Part shown: positions 7,394 through 13,124 of the stretch, piece by piece
Layout: each line of letters opens with the position of its first letter
Position numbering within the stretch: the first letter of the stretch is position 1
Assembly (NCBI GenBank): GCA_003353825.1
Contig: PIVW01000122.1
Location: 1 to 13,124 of the forward strand
Length of the DNA: 13,124 nucleotides
Direction of reading: 5' to 3'
Source of the DNA: Chloroflexota bacterium
GTDB taxonomy: Bacteria; Chloroflexota; Anaerolineae; J102
Made by a program: the position numbers and the translations under genes
Notes under the pieces: generated by a model
The model's input: the letters and a program-made list of their open reading frames with translations, nothing else
Told to the model about the DNA's origin: nothing
The model's database searches: none

Positions 7394-8278
7394 TCAGCGA
7401 TGATTAGAAAGATACAGTACGCCTACCGCAAGCAAACCCCACAAGACAGCCGTAACGAACAGAGGCTTGTCCTTGAAAAGCAATTCATCAGGGGCGCCGC
7501 CCTCCTCCTTGACATGGATGAGATAGAGATACCGGAAGAGAAAGTAGACCACAAAGGCAATGGTCAACATCATGAAATGATTGTCCGGCAGGTTCTCAGC
7601 CGAAAAGGTATAGATCGAGTACGAGACGATGGTCGCACCAGTAACGATGCCGATCAATTGATCCAGAAAGGGTACGGTATACTCGTCGAGAATGGCGCGA
7701 TGATTGATCGCCCCCCCCTGCAATTCGACTAATTCGGCCCGGCGTTTTCCTAAAGCGATCAACAGGGCGATCATGGTCACACAGACGTACAGCCAAGGTG
7801 AAAATCGCTCCACACCCACGACCACCGAGCCTGCACCGACGCGCAGCACGAATCCGGCTGCAACGGATAGGGCATCCAGAATCACCAGGTTCTTAAGTGA
7901 GAAGGAGTAGGCAACGTTCAGCAGAAAATATCCTGCCAATATCAGACCCAACAGCGGATCCAGAACATAGGCAAGCGGCCAGGATAGGGCCAGGATCACG
8001 ATGATAGCGGCCACGGCTATCCAGGGCTTCAATGTACCGGCAGCCAGCGGTCTGTTCTGTTTGGTTGGATGCGCCCGATCTTTTTCGATGTCGGCCAGAT
8101 CATTCAGCAGGTAGACTGCACTCGATACAAGGCAGAATAATACGAAAGCGATAACCGTCCGCACCAGAGGCTCAGGCTGCAAGAATTTGCCATCGAACAC
8201 AAGCGCGGCAAAAACCACCACGTTTTTTGTCCATTGACGTGGCCGCATTGTCTTGAGAAGTGCGTGCAGTGTCTTCAT
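7394..8278 (-). CDS. UbiA-family prenyltransferase, decaprenyl-phosphate phosphoribosyltransferase-like
   Basis: This 294-residue polytopic membrane protein has about eight or nine hydrophobic segments. The first Asp-rich motif is NDLADIEKD (Asn59, Asp60, Asp63, Asp67) followed by HPTKQNRPLAAG. The second region is YSFSLKNLVILD (124-135). The N-terminus MRPRQWTKN and the NRPLAAG context resemble DPPR synthases (Rv3806c type), which move phosphoribose from PRPP onto a polyprenyl phosphate, rather than quinone or haem prenyltransferases. In actinobacteria the product feeds arabinan synthesis; the role in other phyla is less clear. No arabinosyltransferase or epimerase genes adjoin it here. ATG 8278 is chosen because family similarity begins there and ATAGG lies just upstream; the frame is open for 20 further codons. 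It is divergent from tlyA and has its own candidate promoter. Confidence 0.85.
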   Translation of the reverse strand: MKTLHALLKTMRPRQWTKNVVVFAALVFDGKFLQPEPLVRTVIAFVLFCLVSSAVYLLNDLADIEKDRAHPTKQNRPLAAGTLKPWIAVAAIIVILALSWPLAYVLDPLLGLILAGYFLLNVAYSFSLKNLVILDALSVAAGFVLRVGAGSVVVGVERFSPWLYVCVTMIALLIALGKRRAELVELQGGAINHRAILDEYTVPFLDQLIGIVTGATIVSYSIYTFSAENLPDNHFMMLTIAFVVYFLFRYLYLIHVKEEGGAPDELLFKDKPLFVTAVLWGLLAVGVLYLSNHR

Positions 8279-8294
8279 AATACCTATCCGTCGT

Positions 8295-8339
8295 TGTGTC
8301 CGAAACCGCACGTCCCAAGCAGGTAACGTACCGGACACA
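8295..8339 (-). promoter_or_regulatory. Dyad in the predicted 5' leader of the UbiA-family gene
   Basis: TGTGTCCG (8295-8302) and CGGACACA (8332-8339) form a perfect 8-bp inverted repeat around 29 nt. The right arm begins at about the transcription start predicted from the promoter at 8347-8375, so the transcript would begin with a stem. It may protect the RNA 5' end or control translation. It could equally be a pair of protein half-sites. Confidence 0.4.
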
Positions 8340-8346
8340 GCCGCCC

Positions 8347-8375
8347 ATATTAGCTTGCTGTCCCGCCCCGGTCAA
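8347..8375 (-). promoter_or_regulatory. Candidate promoter of the UbiA-family gene
   Basis: On the minus strand TTGACC (8370-8375) is followed by exactly 17 bp and TAATAT (8347-8352). These match the consensus at five of six and four of six bases. The start near 8340 gives a leader of about 60 nt. It lies in the divergent gap shared with tlyA. Confidence 0.5.
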
Positions 8376-8432
8376 ATTATCGGTTCATGTAACGACGTTG
8401 GCCGTATTTTTGACCAGGTATCTTCACATACT

Positions 8433-9203
8433 ATGCCTAAAATCCGTCTTGACCAACTTCTTTTCGACAAAGGCTTTTGTGAAAGCCGAGAGCAGGCGCT
8501 TCGTGTGATCATGAGTGGGGCGGTGCTGGTCGACGATAGGCCGGCTACGAAACCGGGGCACAAGGTAGAGGAGTCTGTCGTTATCAGGGTGCGGGAAAGG
8601 CCCAAATATGTAAGCCGGGGTGGCCTCAAGCTGGAGGCAGCACTGAACCAGTTTGAGATAGATCCCTCAGGATGGGTGTGTGCAGATTTAGGGGCGTCTA
8701 CCGGTGGGTTTACCGATGTGCTCTTACAACGAGGGGCATCCCGGGTTTACGCAGTTGATGTTGGTTACGGGCAATTGCACTGGCGTCTGCGACAAGATGA
8801 ACGGGTGATCGTCATGGAACGGACCAATGCCCGTTACCTCGGACAACTTCCTGAACCCGTGCAATTGGTTACGATCGATGCCTCCTTCATTTCATTGCAG
8901 CTATTGCTTGAACCCGCCCGGCATTTGCTGGCCGATGGCGGCCTGATCGTGGCCCTGATCAAACCCCAATTCGAGGCGGTACGTGATAATGTGGGCAAAG
9001 GGGGTGTGGTGCGCGATGAGGGTATTCACCGCCAGGTTTTATCAGATATGTTGATGTGGAGCCTCGATCACGGTCTCTCTCCGCAGGGGCTGACCCCCTC
9101 CCCGATTTTAGGCCCAAAGGGGAACCGAGAATTCACATTATGGATTGCCCCTCACTTGCCCCCTGTTGACACCGAAATACTTCTCAGGCAAGGGCTCGGA
9201 TAA
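8433..9203 (+). CDS. tlyA: TlyA-family rRNA (cytidine-2'-O)-methyltransferase
   Basis: The 256-residue protein carries an N-terminal S4 RNA-binding domain (about 1-58, with RLDQLLFDKGFCESREQA), the linker KYVSRGGLKL (58-67) and an FtsJ-like methyltransferase domain. The SAM-binding motif is DLGASTGGFTD (85-95). The catalytic tetrad is intact: Lys66, Asp149, Lys177 and Glu233, spaced nearly as in mycobacterial TlyA. Characterised members 2'-O-methylate cytidines in 16S and/or 23S rRNA; which site is used here cannot be read from sequence. The annotation 'hemolysin' often attached to this family should not be taken literally. ATG 8433 is chosen because the S4 domain begins there; the frame is open for 60 more codons upstream but overlaps the divergent gene. 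The ribosome site is poor (AGG about 14 nt away). The protein runs about 17 residues past the last family motif. Confidence 0.94.
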   Translation: MPKIRLDQLLFDKGFCESREQALRVIMSGAVLVDDRPATKPGHKVEESVVIRVRERPKYVSRGGLKLEAALNQFEIDPSGWVCADLGASTGGFTDVLLQRGASRVYAVDVGYGQLHWRLRQDERVIVMERTNARYLGQLPEPVQLVTIDASFISLQLLLEPARHLLADGGLIVALIKPQFEAVRDNVGKGGVVRDEGIHRQVLSDMLMWSLDHGLSPQGLTPSPILGPKGNREFTLWIAPHLPPVDTEILLRQGLG

Positions 9204-9213
9204 GGCGTAATTG

Positions 9214-9227
9214 GCAAGCCTCCTTGC
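9214..9227. terminator. Small hairpin between convergent tlyA and the 138-residue gene
   Basis: GCAAG-CCTC-CTTGC is a 5-bp stem with a 4-nt loop, set within a looser GGC/GCC symmetry in the 29 bp between two convergent stop codons. It could act as a weak bidirectional terminator, but neither strand shows a T-run. Confidence 0.25.
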
Positions 9228-9232
9228 ACTGC

Positions 9233-9649
9233 CTAAGCCACTGGCTTGACTCCATAGTGCACCTGGCGCCCGGCAAGCACGCGCAAGATCATCGCAGCAG
9301 GTCGCCATTGCAAGTAATCATGTAAGTCACTGGCACTGAGGGGTTTATTGCCATTCATTAGAAAGACTCTAAACACGGCAGCCGTCAGGGGCAGTGAAGC
9401 TGTGATGAAGTCAGGTTCGTTCACACAGCGCATGCGCAGGCACATAAGCAAGGCATCAGCGCGGGTCACCTCAGCCGTCTCAGGATCAATCCAGTCCACC
9501 TCTTCGACGTCCATACCCGCGGGGAAGCGACGCCGGCATTCTTCACAAAGCTGTTCATATAGATAAAGCCGATAGTTTTGATCATTCTCCGTCCACCACT
9601 CCCAATCGATGTGAAAAGGGGTGTTTACGGTTGGACGTTTCCAGGCCAT
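9233..9649 (-). CDS. Hypothetical protein, 138 residues, unassigned
   Basis: I do not recognise a named family. The protein is soluble, without signal peptide or membrane segment, and rich in aromatic residues at the start (FHIDWEWW at 12-19). A CEEC pair (35-38) and two further cysteines (70 and 75) could bind metal, though spacing does not match a standard zinc finger. The C-terminal third (PLTAAVFRVFLMNGNKPLSASDLHDYLQ, split here by sense, then ILRVLAGRQVHYGVKPV) reads like a small helical domain followed by a strand pair, as in winged-helix proteins; this is inference. The start at ATG 9649 has AAGGA upstream at a longish distance. Coding quality is good, with varied composition and no conflicting frame. 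It lies 157 bp downstream of the 525-residue gene on the same strand, so they may be cotranscribed. Confidence 0.8.
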   Translation of the reverse strand: MAWKRPTVNTPFHIDWEWWTENDQNYRLYLYEQLCEECRRRFPAGMDVEEVDWIDPETAEVTRADALLMCLRMRCVNEPDFITASLPLTAAVFRVFLMNGNKPLSASDLHDYLQWRPAAMILRVLAGRQVHYGVKPVA

Positions 9650-9679
9650 AATCGTGAATTTCCTTTTTTAGTTGCTCGT

Positions 9680-9709
9680 GGCTACGTTTTTGATTTTGCA
9701 ATTGTAGCC
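9680..9709 (-). promoter_or_regulatory. Inverted repeat upstream of the 138-residue gene
   Basis: GGCTAC (9680-9685) and GTAGCC (9704-9709) form a 6-bp dyad around an A/T-rich 18-nt centre, ending about 31 nt before the ATG. The minus strand also contains TACAAT here, but no good -35 box was found. It may be an operator or a leader hairpin. Confidence 0.3.
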
Positions 9710-9806
9710 TTATCGTTTTCAGGCCCACGGCCATCAGGACGCACACATAACCGAGGTCTCATGTTGATAGAAAGTTCGGGGCGATACTGCAATAAAGTGG
9801 CCGGGA

Positions 9807-11384
9807 TTAAAAACCCCAAAAACCGCTACCTGTGTCGGTAGCATTCGGTAGTCGGGTGAGGGCGGCAAAAACGGGGCCGGGGGGCGTACGCCGAACAGCA
9901 TTGACTGCACTATAAATCGATTTTACGTGTGTGGTGCTTTGAGGGCTCAGTTTTACTAACTCGGGTATGATCTGTGCCACCAATTCATCCACCGACCGAT
10001 CATCATCGTAAATAGCGTCTGCAAGCGCTGCAACACTTTCGGCATCGGGGACCATCAGGGCAATCTGATCATCATATTCGCAGGTGATCTGCTGTCGCAG
10101 CATTTGGAAGACAAGCCGGTCATTCTCGACACGGGCTGTACGAATCCACTCCCGTTTCATGCGTTGCGGCCTAAAGTCAACGATGATCTCATCAGGATTA
10201 TTCGAACGTTCGATGGTGATTCGAGCGCCTACCGGAAGCTTGTGTTGCGTATACCATTCGCCGAGTCCGGTCACATACCGCCCTTCGTGCATGACCCAGC
10301 CCCTAAAACGATTACCCCACCTTCCATCGATCAACGTAACGGCGGTACAAACGCCTGTTCCCCGCGGGAACATCGAGCTGGTCGCTTCTGTAAGGGGTAG
10401 CGTACCAGAACCGAGGTGAGGGTAAAGCAAATGTACGATTACGGAGGGGACCTGCGCTGACACATCTTCTGCCAAGCCGCCGTGTGTCCACTCGTCGTTG
10501 ATCTCCCACTCTGTCTGCAGCAACTCTACATCGAGAACCGAGCGTTCGTAAGGTACCGGTTCATAGATCAAAGCCGGGGGAATGGCGATTGCCTCATCCG
10601 GGACAAGGCGGCGCAGATACCAGGCATGCTGCCCCATACTGCCCACCTGTACAAAACGTTCGTCAGCATGCATGGCCGTCTCGAGTGAAAAAGCACGCAC
10701 GGACTCAGGAACATCTGGATCAAGCTCGACAAGATCGAATAAATCCGCTGTCGAAGTCGGTTGTCCTTTCATCTCCAGAGCAGCTTCGGTAATGTTGAGC
10801 AGACCGACATCGACAGGTACCATTTGATCAGTTGTCAACCATAAAAGGCCGGCGTTTATGAAGTAGTCTGTATTCTGCCGCAAGTGCTCGAAGATGGTGT
10901 CTGCAACGGCATCGCCGGCTTCATCATAGATATCTTTAGCAGTCATCAGTTCTCCGTCACCAATCAAGCTGACATCGCCCTCACGGTTGAGTTTGTGAGC
11001 CGTATGCAATCCTGACGCGAACATACGCTCACTCTGATCATCCTCAAATTGGACAGAGATCACTGAAAAATCGCCGTGTTCAGGATTTTCACCCTCACGG
11101 GTGGCAAGCACTTTGCCCAGACGGAAGTCCAGCGTCAGGAAGACGATCTCGTTCCCGATGTTGTAACTGTCAGCCGGATCATAAATCAGGCCTCGGGACA
11201 ATTCATTACGAATTCGTTTTTCCTCGAGTTCGCTGCGCCGTTGGATAATGCTAAACACAAGGCTATCCAGAGATTGCGGTTCAACTGCGTCGGCTAAGGT
11301 TTCGTATAAAAATTCATGGTCGCTTTCATCGACCTCATATTCTTCACGCCAAAAGGCGGGGTTTTGCGTTCTGCGCTGAATCAC
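9807..11384 (-). CDS. Hypothetical multidomain protein, 525 residues, possibly nucleic-acid-binding
   Basis: No named family is recognised. The start at GTG 11384 is well supported by GGAGG 7 nt upstream. There is no signal peptide or membrane segment, so it is probably cytoplasmic. Visible parts are an acidic helical N-terminus (about 10-65, with FWREEYEVDESDHEFLYETL); a beta-rich segment at 74-126 (YNIGNEIVFLTLDF, GKVLATREGENPEHGDF, RMFASGL); a segment at about 193-260 whose order (NITEAALEMKGQPTSTADL, then DERFVQVG and WYLRRL) recalls HARE-HTH or RNA polymerase delta-type winged helices; a beta-rich segment at 340-405 (VTLIDGRWGNRFRGWV, GLGEWY, LPVGARITIERS) that recalls B3-like pseudobarrels; and a helical C-terminus. 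These resemblances are from reading only. The length and even composition support a real gene. Confidence 0.85.
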   Translation of the reverse strand: MIQRRTQNPAFWREEYEVDESDHEFLYETLADAVEPQSLDSLVFSIIQRRSELEEKRIRNELSRGLIYDPADSYNIGNEIVFLTLDFRLGKVLATREGENPEHGDFSVISVQFEDDQSERMFASGLHTAHKLNREGDVSLIGDGELMTAKDIYDEAGDAVADTIFEHLRQNTDYFINAGLLWLTTDQMVPVDVGLLNITEAALEMKGQPTSTADLFDLVELDPDVPESVRAFSLETAMHADERFVQVGSMGQHAWYLRRLVPDEAIAIPPALIYEPVPYERSVLDVELLQTEWEINDEWTHGGLAEDVSAQVPSVIVHLLYPHLGSGTLPLTEATSSMFPRGTGVCTAVTLIDGRWGNRFRGWVMHEGRYVTGLGEWYTQHKLPVGARITIERSNNPDEIIVDFRPQRMKREWIRTARVENDRLVFQMLRQQITCEYDDQIALMVPDAESVAALADAIYDDDRSVDELVAQIIPELVKLSPQSTTHVKSIYSAVNAVRRTPPGPVFAALTRLPNATDTGSGFWGF

Positions 11385-11600
11385 GCTTCAGCCTCCAAAT
11401 CATCTTTTCTACATGTAATAGTACTTCGAAAATTAAGTTTCTGACCGTTGCGAATTTAACGTTGGCAATTCGTGGCCACAATGCAGCCTGGAGATTGCTC
11501 CACTAAACGACCCCGCTCATCACTGACAATGACAGGCGAAGGTTTTCTTGCGGTGTAATTATTTGGAATATCTTTATAAATGGGTGGAATACAAGCAAAC

Positions 11601-11619
11601 GACCGCCGAAATGGCGATC
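11601..11619 (-). terminator. Terminator-like hairpin downstream of the LCP gene
   Basis: On the minus strand GATCGCC-ATTTC-GGCGGTC forms a 7-bp stem with one G-U pair and a 5-nt loop, followed by the moderately T-rich GTTTGCTTGT. It lies about 88 nt past the LCP stop codon. It fits a weak intrinsic terminator. Confidence 0.4.
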
Positions 11620-11631
11620 TAACACTTCATT

Positions 11632-11651
11632 ATAGCTAAAAATAGCTAAAA
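11632..11651. repeat. Tandem duplication of ATAGCTAAAA
   Basis: Two perfect, adjacent 10-bp copies lie in the 3' flank of the LCP gene. The period differs from the heptamer arrays elsewhere. No function is evident. Confidence 0.8.
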
Positions 11652-11706
11652 GCAGCAAGCGGGGCAAAGAATCAAATCCTCTTGAAACCCCAAGTCTTCG
11701 GATTGC

Positions 11707-13017
11707 TCATTCAGATTCCGAGCTTCCAGTGAGACTTGACAGGTAGTCGTCTGCCCAGGAAGGACGAGAAGGACAAACTCCTTTAGCACTTCTTTGAGAA
11801 GCGATGGGCTCGGCATCGAACGTGCTTGCAACTGCTTGTAGGACTGCGTCTCCTTTAGGTTCGAGAAGATAAGCTGCAGTGCCGTCCAGTTTCTTTGTTT
11901 CATCAGGCCCCAAAACCGTCACCTTGATGTTCTCCACGTCGACATCTAGGCCCAATCTAGCGTAACGCACCATATCGATGACGCCGATATCTGAAGAGAA
12001 GTTTTTACCAAGAATGCCAATGAATTCAGGAAGGCGGGGCAACAGGCCTAATTGCAGGGCCTGATCACGAATGGCCATCAACACGATCTGCTGACGGCTG
12101 CGTCGCCCCCAATCGTTCCCACGATAACGGTAGGTCACCAGCTTCAGCGCATCATCACCACTCATGTTCTGTGAACCGGCGGGCATATACAACACCTTGT
12201 ACTCGTCAGAGATACCTCCTCCTGGCGCCAGTTCCCAGATCTCGCAGGGTAAGTCGATATCCAGACCACCGATCGCGTCGACGATTTGCACAAATCCCGA
12301 GCGGTGGAGACGGCCATAATGGTCTAGACGCACCCCAAAGTTATGCTGAAATACTTGCTTCCATAACCCGGCCGCTCCCTCTGCATGCTCTGCATAGCCG
12401 GTTACGTCCACCGTATTGATACGCGCCTTATGCCCCCAGGGGTAGGTTATCAGCAGGTCACGGGGGAAACTGACAACGCCAACTTGAGGCGTGGTCCAAT
12501 CGATAGCCACAAGCATGATCGTATCAGCCCGCCAGCCACCGGACCTTTCGCGCCGGTCTGTTCCCACCAGCAGAATGTTCTCGGTGGTTTCGAGCCGAGA
12601 GAGTAATGGAGCGGGTGTGGGGATACAGTTTTCGTCTAGCCAACAATTCAGGGCGGCCTCCGTTACGCCGTCGACTGGTTCATTCGATGGTGGGGGCTCG
12701 CCTCCGGGCACTTCTGGCGTGGGTGTCTCTGTGTCGGCGGGAGCAAGGGTGGGTGTGGGTGATGCTGTACTTGTTGCTGTAGGGCTGGGCTTGGGTGTCG
12801 CGGTAGATAAAGTTGTAGAAGTAGGGGTGGGGGTATTGGTGGGGGTATAAGTAGACGAAGGTGTAGCTGTCGCTGAAGAAGTAGCGCTCGCAGGAATGGC
12901 AGTAGGGGGTTGAGCCGCAGCCGCACTTTCTGGGCTAGATGACGACGTCACCAAGAGAGTGTTGCACGCAGCAAGCGTCAAGGCAATTAGGATTAGTGCG
13001 AACAGGCGGAGTAGCAT
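11707..13017 (-). CDS. LytR-CpsA-Psr (LCP) family lipoprotein, probable cell-wall glycopolymer transferase
   Basis: The 436-residue protein begins with a lipoprotein signal peptide ending LAAC (Cys18). A low-complexity stalk rich in Thr, Pro, Ser and Ala follows (about 24-115, repeated TPT units), then the LCP catalytic domain from about 145. Conserved polar residues are present: Asp154 in GTDRR, Arg163 and Asp165 in RADTIML, Arg186-Asp187 in SFPRDLL, then MSGDDAL, YRYR (296-299), Asp302 and RRSRQQ (305-310). LCP enzymes move glycopolymers from lipid carriers to peptidoglycan or other acceptors at the outer face of the membrane. Most are anchored by a transmembrane helix; here a lipid anchor and long stalk replace it. 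The C-terminus has a single Cys (415). ATG 13017 lacks a clear Shine-Dalgarno, and a heptamer array occupies the region 20-39 nt upstream. The gene appears monocistronic. Confidence 0.93.
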   Translation of the reverse strand: MLLRLFALILIALTLAACNTLLVTSSSSPESAAAAQPPTAIPASATSSATATPSSTYTPTNTPTPTSTTLSTATPKPSPTATSTASPTPTLAPADTETPTPEVPGGEPPPSNEPVDGVTEAALNCWLDENCIPTPAPLLSRLETTENILLVGTDRRERSGGWRADTIMLVAIDWTTPQVGVVSFPRDLLITYPWGHKARINTVDVTGYAEHAEGAAGLWKQVFQHNFGVRLDHYGRLHRSGFVQIVDAIGGLDIDLPCEIWELAPGGGISDEYKVLYMPAGSQNMSGDDALKLVTYRYRGNDWGRRSRQQIVLMAIRDQALQLGLLPRLPEFIGILGKNFSSDIGVIDMVRYARLGLDVDVENIKVTVLGPDETKKLDGTAAYLLEPKGDAVLQAVASTFDAEPIASQRSAKGVCPSRPSWADDYLSSLTGSSESE

Positions 13018-13036
13018 GACTTGGAAGAGGTGGGTA

Positions 13037-13056
13037 GATTAGAGATTAGAGATTAG
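13037..13056. repeat. GATTAGA heptamer array upstream of the LCP gene
   Basis: Two full copies of GATTAGA and six bases of a third (13037-13056) lie 20-39 nt before the LCP start codon; on the gene's strand the unit reads TCTAATC. Its period equals that of the two arrays flanking lon, but the sequence is unrelated. Confidence 0.85.
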
Positions 13057-13080
13057 TACGACAATGGCACATTAGAATCC

Positions 13081-13092
13081 ACTACATGTAGT
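13081..13092. promoter_or_regulatory. 12-bp palindrome upstream of the LCP gene
   Basis: ACTACATGTAGT is a perfect palindrome 64 bp upstream of the LCP start. A related CTACATGTA occurs at 11409-11417, upstream of the 525-residue gene. It could be an operator; chance is also possible. Confidence 0.3.
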
Positions 13093-13124
13093 ATGTTTCT
13101 GATATGCACTACAGTATACGGGAC

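Larger units (their letters stand above)
11385..11706. other. Intergenic region between the 525-residue gene and the LCP gene
   Basis: The 322 bp hold no gene. They contain the 3' flank of the LCP gene, with a hairpin at 11601-11619 and a 10-bp tandem duplication at 11632-11651. The left part should carry the promoter of the 525-residue gene, but no convincing -35/-10 pair was found. The sequence is more A/T-rich than the genes around it. Confidence 0.6.

Noticed and set aside
7140..7403. Plus-strand frame giving a repeated Cys/Leu/Arg peptide at the lon 3' end
   Set aside because: It is the CGTGTTG array read in rotating frames plus antisense-free overlap with lon; such peptides are artefacts of heptamer repeats.
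8433..9203. Calling tlyA a hemolysin
   Set aside because: The sequence shows an S4 domain, a SAM site and a complete 2'-O-methyltransferase tetrad; the hemolysin name is a historical annotation.
12491..12850. Plus-strand Gly/Val-rich open frame opposite the LCP stalk
   Set aside because: It is the antisense of the low-complexity Thr/Pro-coding DNA, without its own start signals.

Overview
The window most likely comes from a bacterium of the phylum Chloroflexota (Anaerolineae- or Caldilineae-like), probably a metagenome-assembled genome. This is inferred from the lipoproteins with long Thr/Pro or Glu/Pro stalks, the alpha-glucoside-type ABC transporter led by a LacI regulator, a DPPR-synthase-like UbiA protein, and two proteins that fit no named family. 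No rRNA, tRNA, CRISPR array, phage gene or insertion sequence is visible.

Positions 1-3400, all on the minus strand, form a sugar-uptake operon read from right to left. A LacI-family repressor comes first, then a solute-binding lipoprotein, then a membrane permease cut by the window edge. One strong promoter (TTGACA-N17-TATGAT) lies upstream of the repressor. It is bracketed by two LacI-type operators and has a third palindrome in its spacer, so the operon is probably autoregulated. Hairpins after the repressor and between the binding-protein and permease genes may set the ratio of the products.

Positions 3600-7400 hold housekeeping genes. Zinc-type adenylate kinase (adk, minus) and the ATP-dependent protease Lon (lon, plus) diverge from a gap of about 440 bp. 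That gap contains a degenerate heptamer array that ends at the lon Shine-Dalgarno. A second, perfect heptamer array fills most of the space between lon and the convergent UbiA-family gene.

Positions 7394-9203 hold a UbiA-family prenyltransferase resembling decaprenyl-phosphate phosphoribosyltransferase (minus), divergent from tlyA (plus), an rRNA 2'-O-methyltransferase with an S4 domain and all four catalytic residues.

Positions 9233-11384 hold two minus-strand genes without a named family, of 138 and 525 residues. The larger one may be a multidomain nucleic-acid-binding protein. After a gap of about 320 bp comes a LytR-CpsA-Psr lipoprotein (11707-13017), probably a cell-wall glycopolymer transferase. 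A third heptamer array lies just upstream of its start codon.

I see no clear defence, mobile or biosynthetic system. The observations most worth following are the three intergenic tandem repeats that share a 7-bp period but not a sequence, the compact operator/promoter arrangement, and the two unassigned proteins.
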